From: Anoplopoma fimbria
Taxonomy: Eukaryota > Chordata > Actinopteri > Perciformes > Anoplopomatidae
Reading direction: 5' to 3'
Length of the DNA: 64,000 nt
Assembly (NCBI RefSeq): GCF_027596085.1
Contig: NC_072453.1
Location: 2,377,448-2,441,447 of the forward strand
The notes below the pieces were generated by a model. That model saw only the letters and a list, made by a program, of their open reading frames with translations. It made no database searches and was not told the origin of the DNA. The first letter of the stretch is position 1, and each line of letters starts with the position of its first letter. A program made the translations under genes and the position numbers. This document shows, in pieces, positions 57,461 to 64,000 of the stretch.

Positions 57461-60416
57461 GTAGGTGTGAAGCAGGGGAGTTAATAGTGCAACCTGAGAT
57501 AGCAGCAGCTGTTTTACAGTGGCAAAGAATGTGTTTGGCTTCCTCAAGAGGGAAATTATTATGAATGAATTAACTGCTGTGGTTGCAATTCAGAGACAAC
57601 CCAGATAAACATCTGTACTTAAAAAAATGTGAAGACTTCAGTTGTTTGGTCAAAATCTTAAATACTTAAGTGTCAAAAGGGAATAGTTTCACATTTTGAG
57701 AATAACTCTTCTTTAAATAAGCATGTTCTCCCACAATGTTGAACTGTTTCATTAAGTTCAGCAGTGTTGTAGTCAAGACAGACTAAACCGAGACCAAGTT
57801 ATGATTTAGACTAGAGTGTATCAAGACCGAGACAAGAACAAGACTTTGAGGGGTTGAAAACAAGACCAAGGCAGGGTGAGACCGAGTCAAGACAAGACAA
57901 GTGCGTTAAAATGTGCAACATGCAAACCATAATTGATTTGATCGGAAATTTCTACATTCAAATAAAAACACCCTCAGATAACAAATACAAATTCTTCTTC
58001 ATTCACCTCCCGTATTGCCATATACACTGTACATGTGTTGATGTATAAGTGTACCATGAGAGATGTCTTGATAAAATAATCAAAAAGGCATCGCAGAGGT
58101 GAATTTTATGTATGGGAATTTTCATTTGTTTTCTATCAGCAATCACAGTAATGGTGTTATCAAATGAGTCCCCTTTTTTGGAGACCAAGACAAGGCCAAG
58201 CAAAAATGTGGTCCCTTCCGGAGACCAAGACCAATCTAAAGTAATACACTGAAGTGAAGATTAAAGATATTAAGACTTTAGTTGCAATTCAAAGAGTGTT
58301 GGCCATCCTAGCTGTCGTACTAAAAGCCTTTATAAGACTTAATACACCTCATGTTTCAATTACAAAAGACAAGCACTAGGAATGTCTGCAAGTATTACTT
58401 GATACACATTCTCATTTTACTCTTCTCTCTCCACTCTCTCCCCTTCCCAGACTCTCTCAATCAGTTCACCAGCATCTTCTGTCTGATGGTGATGAGCATC
58501 GACCGGTACTTTGCTGTGGTGCACCCTATTAAGTCAACAAGATGGCGGAAGCCCCGCGTAGCCAAGTTAATCAACCTGACAGTATGGGGTGTGTCCCTGC
58601 TAGTCATCCTACCTACTTTGATCTTCAGTGGCCTTAACAAGGTGCCCGTATGTGGGATCGTTTGGCCGGAGCCCCAGGATGTCTATTACACGGCCTTCAT
58701 AATCTACACCTTCTTCATAGGATTCTGCTTGCCGCTGGCAGTCATATGTCTGTGCTACCTGCTCATTATTGTCAAGGTGAGATCCTGCCTCCGCGTGGGC
58801 AATTATAATATGTTAACAAGCTATTTTTATATCTTAAAGACTAGAATGTTTATCAAACATCCAATCATTACCAAGATTGTGGAAGTGTTTTGGCCCCTCG
58901 AGTCATGTTTATGTGTAGATTTAGATGACTATGCTCACTTTAAATGTTTTAATTAATATTGACTTTTACAGTAGCACACCAGGGAAGCTGTGTGATTGAA
59001 CACGGGCCCTGGAAAGCCATCCAGGCTAGCTCGGGATATGGAACATTTTAATTTCAGAGGCATTAGTTATAACTGTTATTGGAATAATGTTGAAAATACA
59101 GTGGATGTTAGAAAATTATCTTTAACAGAGACTTAGAGAGGTGGGTTTAAAGAAAAAAAAACCTGATTTACCCTGACAGCGTGTTATAGCCAGAAGCAAT
59201 ATAACTAAGACTACTGTTTTAATTAAGGTGAAAACATTTTTGGGCCACCTTATAAATTAAAAGCATGTCTCTGTTGAGTTTGCATTTTCAACATTTCTTC
59301 CTTTTGTGAATTTTACGAGTGCCTGAGTAACTAAAATGTTTTGGTTCCCTCTTAAAGCCATTTGGCTTGGTCCTGGAGCAGGGCTATGAGCTAACTAGAG
59401 TACTTACAGTTGGAACATTCAAGCTCTGAAATCCCATTTTCAGGATTTTTCTAGCCCTTTTCCTAAGCTCTTAAAGGAATAGTTTGACATTTTGGTTACT
59501 TTGACTTATTAGCTTGTTTGCCAGAGAGTTAGGTAATAAAATCACATTTCTGACTGTCTGCTAAAGCCGGTTAGCTCGCTGACTTTAGCATAAAGATTTG
59601 CATGTCTAAAGTTCACTTATTTACAAGGTATGTTTTTTAGTTAAAGTTATAGCAACCAAACAAGAAATAATTCAGCACTTAACTTTACGTTAAACCACTT
59701 CATGTTTTTGCATTTCAGTTTGGGAACAGATTTCTACCTTTTGACAGAGCCAGCCTAGCTGCTTCCTGTCTTAATGCTAAGCTAGGATAGCAGTCTCCTG
59801 GTTGTAGCTCATATTGACAGACAGATATTAAAGTGGTATTAATCTTCTCACGTATCTTGGCAAAAAGGACACGTGATTTCCCTAAATGGCAAACTTTACT
59901 TTAATATACATCTATGTCTTCTCCATGTGAACAATTTGCTTTTATATTTGGAATATTTTAAGCCACTGTCCATTCCTTTGCCAGGTAAAGTCATCTGGGA
60001 TGCGGGTGGGTTCCACCAAGCGCAAGCGTTCCGAGCGAAAGGTGACACGAATGGTGTCCATCGTGGTGGCAGTTTTCGTCCTCTGTTGGCTGCCTTTCTA
60101 CATATTCAACGTGACCTCCGTTGCCAGCTCCATCAACCCCACCTCCGCCGTGAAGAGCACCTTCGACTTTGTGGTGGTGCTCGGCTACGCCAACAGCTGC
60201 GCCAACCCCATCCTGTACGCCTTCCTGTCGGACAACTTCAAGAAGAGCTTTCAGAACGTCCTGTGCCTGAAAAAGGTGGCGGGCCTGGACGAGGTTGAGC
60301 GCAGCGACAGCAGGGCAGACAGGAGCAGGATGGTGAACGATGCCATGATCATCAACGCCAACTTGGAGACTCACAATGCTGCCCTGCTCAATGGTGAGCT
60401 GCAGACCAGCATCTGA
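57073..60416 (+). CDS. sstr2: Somatostatin receptor type 2, three coding exons (381 aa)
   Basis: Exons 57073-57460, 58451-58776 and 59985-60416 join with GT/AG junctions (phase 1, then phase 0). The product is a class A GPCR that responds to somatostatin through Gi/o. N-glycosylation sites are N14, N30 and N37. TM1 holds [20 protein letters not shown] and TM2 holds LNLAVAD (D97). C123 pairs with C197, D130 in TM3 is the ligand aspartate, and the G-protein motif is DRY at 147-149. Exon 3 gives [30 protein letters not shown], and the family signature [18 protein letters not shown]. The tail ends [10 protein letters not shown], which is the SSTR2 PDZ-binding end (LLNGDLQTSI in human). Some residues ([20 protein letters not shown]) recall SSTR5, but the tail, VKSSG block and slc39a11 neighbour favour sstr2. 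Length is close to human SSTR2 (369 aa). Unusual: the coding region is interrupted twice, and the usual DGINQ reads DSLNQ exactly at the first junction. Confidence 0.93.
57765..58245 (+). repeat. GAGACCAAGAC-type repeat in sstr2 intron 1
   Basis: Phrases such as AAACCGAGACCAAG, AAGACCGAGACAAGAAC, GAGACCGAGTCAAGAC (57785-57900) and GGAGACCAAGACAAGG, GGAGACCAAGACC (58178-58235) bracket unrelated AT-rich sequence. This looks like one dispersed repeat copy with a simple-repeat-like ends structure. Confidence 0.6.
58451..58776 (+). CDS. sstr2: sstr2 coding exon 2
   Basis: The acceptor CCCCTTCCCAG precedes. The exon encodes D130 to K238: rest of TM3 ([18 protein letters not shown]), TM4, loop 2 (VCGIVWPEP) and TM5 (LCYLLIIVK). 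The donor after AAG is GTGAGA. Confidence 0.92.
58777..59464. other. sstr2: sstr2 intron 2, 5' part
   Basis: No internal exon seen. The 201-codon frame over exon 2 simply reads through into this intron. Confidence 0.6.
59465..59865 (+). repeat. Family C repeat in sstr2 intron 2
   Basis: AAAGGAATAGTTTGACATTT, TTGACAGAGCCAGCC, TTAATGCTAAGCTAGG and GTGGTATTAATCTTCTCACG appear in the order of a common teleost repeat; the fragments at 25980 and 37635 share the AGCCAGGC/CTAAGCTA part. Confidence 0.65.
59985..60416 (+). CDS. sstr2: sstr2 coding exon 3
   Basis: The acceptor CCTTTGCCAG precedes GTAAAG. The exon encodes residues 239-381: third intracellular loop, TM6, TM7 and the cytoplasmic tail, with TGA at 60414-60416. 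It is clearly GC-richer than the introns around it. Confidence 0.93.
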   Translation, partial: VKSSGMRVGSTKRKRSERKVTRMVSIVVAVFVLCWLPFYIFNVTSVASSINPTSAVKSTFDFVVVLGYANSCANPILYAFLSDNFKKSFQNVLCLKKVAGLDEVERSDSRADRSRMVNDAMIINANLETHNAALLNGELQTSI

Positions 60417-60566
60417 GGCGTGGCAGACACATCCAGGGAGGCTGGAGATACAGAGCAGTGGTGCAGTACACTGCTAGTGACCCCTGTTCAAAGATGCAGG
60501 GGGAAGGAGGATGATGCAATAGCTGCTGCTCATGGACGTTGACACATGAACAAAGTCTAAGTGAAG

Positions 60567-60572
60567 AATAAA
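60567..60572 (+). terminator. sstr2: Proximal poly(A) signal AATAAA of sstr2
   Basis: GAAGAATAAACAATG lies 151 bp past the stop. A second AATAAA at 61448-61453 could give a 3' UTR of about 1 kb. Confidence 0.5.
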
Positions 60573-61459
60573 CAATGTCCTAAGGGGTTTCAGAGGTCAG
60601 CAAAAGTACACGCTCAAAACTCTTGATGTTTAGGTTAATGAGGCAACTAGACCTGGTTTGCCCGGAGGCGGTGCAAAAATGTGTCTTGGCTGAAGGGTTT
60701 TTTAGCACTGCATTCAAGTGATTTTACATCAAACTTAAATACGAATGCTGTTCATGCCTACCAGCTCGAGATTTCTATCGAGTTGTCACCCAGACTTAAC
60801 CGAAATCGAAACAAGACGCAGGATCGGAGAATAGACTAGTTTGGATCCACTGGAGAAATACCGCCGGCTAGTTCACCCATGGTATAGACAGAGATCTGAG
60901 GGGATCGAGCACCATCCACGCTCTCCCTGATGTAGTTTTGTTTTGGGGGCTGTGAAGGGTCAGCATTGATTTCTCTGAATGTGGAAATACTGCTTAAGAA
61001 GTCAGTCAAACATTGCAGTGGAAAACAGCCAGCACTGTTATTCTGTGGAGACTGTGAAAGATAAAAATCAGAAGCCCCAAGTAAAAGGTGAAGAGCTGCA
61101 TGGTCATGTTTTATTCATAGCAGCTGATTAACCTGGCCTTACATGATCAACCAGGCAACAAAATGGCAAAGCCCTCCCTACAAGACAAACAGAGGATGCT
61201 CTTTTCTCCCTCTTACTGGCATCTCCGCGGGATGAGCTGCATTGATCCGTAAACTCTCGAATTGAACATCCTGGATTATTGATTGAAGTGGAAGGATGGG
61301 AAAACATGTTGGCGGCTGCTCTGACCTTGCTCCATTCAAAACAGCATAACTTTGTATATTCCTTTTAAAATGGTTTTGAGCCGACTCCTGGGGAAAAGGT
61401 CCTTACATGGACGACTCCTATTTGAATTTCAAAGGTATCCCCTGTTGAATAAAAAAATC

Positions 61460-62430
61460 GGTATTATTGTAATGCATCGAAGACCGTTCTGAAACTATGT
61501 TTGTAAAACCCATCATATGTTCTTTATACTTCATTGTATCCTGGTCTTAACAGTTATTGCTCCCTGTGCCAGCGGTGCCAATTTCTACTTGTAAAGTACT
61601 GTGTTTTGAGTAAAAATGTGGTCACTGCACTCAGCTTCACACTTGGTTCAGTCCACCCATGCTTGCAAAAAGAATTCCTAAATTATTTCACAGAAGAAAG
61701 AAGAATTTGTCATGTAGTCAAAGAGGGAGAGAGAGATGGGGGATAAGGAGATACAGAGAAGGAATTTGCGCATGTACTCTATTGACTGAGAACAAAACAC
61801 ATATACACAAATAACTTAACCCGCATCATTAGACAAAACATAGTATCTAAAAAGTGGTCAAAATCGAAGCAGCAGGTGGGGTCAACCTCCAAAAACAATG
61901 GATCCTACATTTCCAAAGATACATCTGCATAGCATCTTTTATCAGACCCTTCCAGTCTGTTAAATGCAGACGTCTTTCAAATGGGACATCCTTGGTACTT
62001 TTGTACTGTACTAACTCAAGCAAGGATTAAGTGTAAACTTAGTCTTCACAGACTATTCACACAGTAAATACCAAGGGAACTTATTGTTAAAATATGAATT
62101 GTATGCTCATATAAATGTAAACAAAATTCAACTAAAAAAGACTGACTATTAACTTGTCAGGTGACCTTGACTCAATGCATCTCACGTCTCTCAGTGACAT
62201 TCATTTCACCGGATTTATAGTGAAAACATTAAGCAGGCAGCAGCCATAGTTAATTGTGCATACAACTCCAGTGGCCTTTATCCCTGTGTTCTTTATAATT
62301 AGTGGCTTCTTGAGAGACAAGACTGTCAGGATGCCAGATTGATTAATGTAATTATCAATCAATCAGTGGAACATCCAGAAGGTTACCATGTATTTTTTTT
62401 TCTAGCCATGCTAGCGGCGTGGTCCGGCTG
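61460..62430. other. DNA 3' of sstr2, nothing recognised
   Basis: No gene or element was supported. Confidence 0.5.
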
Positions 62431-62434
62431 TGAA

Positions 62435-62840
62435 CCACTTTGGTCCATATTGACATAACAACTATTGGATGGACTGTCATTAAAACTGGGACAGACATTC
62501 ATGATCCCCAGAGGATGAATTGTAATAGATTTGTTGATCCCTTAATTGAACATGTATTACCATAATCAGCTCACATTTGTTTAGCACTTTTAAACCAAAT
62601 ACATGCAAAACTCATGATATTCCCATCAGCCTCAGCTGTACTTGGTGTTCAGTGCTAATTAGGAAATGTTAGCGTGCTAATAGGCTGAACAAAGACAGTG
62701 GACATGGTAAACATTATATCTGCTAAATATGCACGTTATCATTGTCATTGTTAGCATGTTAGAATACTGATGTTAGCCTTGAGCTCAAGTGCAGCAACAG
62801 AGCTGGTTGCATGGCTTTAGACTAAATCGGCGTAGTAAAT
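62435..62840 (+). repeat. Family E repeat copy 2 with GTTAGCATG-rich extension
   Basis: 62450-62540 matches the 30980 copy (ACAGACATTCATGATCCCC, GAGGATGAATTG). The following part holds CATCAGCCTCAGCTGTACTT, GGAAATGTTAGCGTGCTAAT and TTGTCATTGTTAGCATGTTA, which normally accompany it in teleost genomes. Confidence 0.65.
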
Positions 62841-64000
62841 TGGATAAATGTCTTTTTACTTTTACATATTGTGCATACTGAAACTGCTCCAATGAAGATA
62901 TACGGTTTTCATCTTCTAACTTAACTTTCACAATCTGACACTATTATCAGCTTTTATAAATTAGCTAGCTGGTCAATTAGCTAGCTGGCTTAGTTAGTTA
63001 CTTGGGCTGACTCCACTAAGCTACATATTCCTAAGCCAAAGTAGCTACGAAAAAAGACCATGTCACAATGACCTGAATTGGGAAAAACTGCATTGATGTT
63101 GACTGAATTAGCTATCTATCCAATTCCGTTTTAGCTATCAGGCTGTTTGTGCACAGTGACTTTTCCAACGGACCTCCATGATCGAGCCACATCTTGTTGC
63201 CAGGAGATTTGTCAAACAACTGCAAAGCTTCTATAGTAAAAAGGTCATCCGTCACATGCTGCGGGGTCAGATTCACTTCATCCCAGTGTATCAATCAGTA
63301 CAATCAAAAGATATGAGGAGCACAGGGCTCGTCCCAGGGGGGTTACCGCAGAAAAGAATCAGTCATGGCATTCTCTCCGTGCCGTCACAGCTAGCAGGGT
63401 CATTCCCATCTTCACTCAAAAGGTCACAATAGGAACACACAATCACAGAAATTTGTAGGCATGCTTGTAGGTTAAATTCCAAGAAATATATAAAAACACA
63501 AAAACAATCTCTAGCTATGCTGCTTACAATGTGTCCAAAACACCCTGCATCCTTTTTCTGAGTAGTGGGTGATGAGAGTGACCAATTCTGCATAAAGGAG
63601 TCTGACACAGTGGACTGTGTGTAATAATGTAACACATCGCAATACCAAGGGCTTTAAGGGTGAAACCCACAAGCAGAAGCATGTTTGGATTGTCATTCGA
63701 TTATCACATGTAGAAAACCCTTTGAGTGACCCTGAAACATGCTATATCTTTCTGTGTATCTTTATTTGTCTGCAAATACCAGAGCCTTCAAGCCTGAAAT
63801 GAAAGAAGTAGTCTCTCACCATCCACAGTTAATTACTTATGCTCTGTCTTATCCTCAATCTTTCTCTCTCTCTATTTCTCACGCTTGCATGGCTGGTGAA
63901 GAATAATGTGAGCTGACACACATTTTACACCCACCCAAACTCAACGGAGCTGAAATGAACTGAACCATACTGAAGGAAACAAACCATGCCTGCCATTGCC
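62841..64000. other. Intergenic DNA to window end
   Basis: Short frames at 63112-63432 on both strands have no recognisable domain. No gene was found. Confidence 0.5.

Noticed and set aside
57073..60416. Calling the three-exon receptor sstr5
   Set aside because: A few residues are SSTR5-like, but the C-terminal [10 protein letters not shown], the [10 protein letters not shown] block and the slc39a11 neighbour point to sstr2.
63112..63432. Overlapping 60- and 84-codon frames on opposite strands
   Set aside because: No domain, start context or neighbouring exon supports either.

Overview
The window looks like nuclear DNA of a ray-finned fish, probably a percomorph-type teleost. The evidence is vertebrate multi-exon genes with GT/AG introns, AT-rich introns full of short repeats, long CA/GT microsatellites, Tc1-like DNA transposons, a Rex3/RTE-like LINE end, L2-like LINE fragments and tRNA-headed SINEs. 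The species cannot be named from sequence alone.

Three genes can be supported. (1) On the minus strand, from about 26.9 kb down to 1.66 kb, are the first three coding exons of slc39a11 (zinc transporter ZIP11): 26749-26856, a 39-nt microexon at 25550-25588, and 1656-1814. They join in frame to 102 residues matching the ZIP11 N-terminus. The rest of the gene lies beyond the left edge. (2) On the plus strand, 33406-34425 is an intact single-exon class A GPCR of 339 aa, a divergent somatostatin-receptor-like gene with its own TATA box and poly(A) signal. (3) On the plus strand, 57073-60416 is a three-exon somatostatin receptor of 381 aa with the SSTR2 C-terminus, called sstr2. It probably has an upstream non-coding exon near 53.85-54.2 kb in a CpG-rich, CT-repeat-flanked promoter.

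Layout: 1-25.5 kb is intronic slc39a11 DNA loaded with repeats (Rex3 end fused to a dead Tc1 element at 6.7-8.6 kb, a 205-bp MITE at 19.36 kb, SINEs, L2). 25.5-28.6 kb holds the slc39a11 5' exons and a possible leader exon. 28.6-32.9 kb is intergenic. 33-34.8 kb is the SSTR-like gene. 34.8-53.7 kb is a gene-free stretch with microsatellites and two minisatellite-like tandem arrays. 53.7-61.5 kb is sstr2, and 61.5-64 kb is repeat-rich with no gene seen.

The divergent slc39a11/sstr2 arrangement matches the human order (SLC39A11 next to SSTR2 on 17q), which supports the sstr2 assignment. The most interesting content is the extra SSTR-like gene between these neighbours. It keeps the ligand-binding Asp and Gln of TM3 but has an altered family signature and a DRF instead of a DRY motif. 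Also notable are the two introns in the sstr2 coding region, where mammalian SSTR coding regions are essentially intronless.
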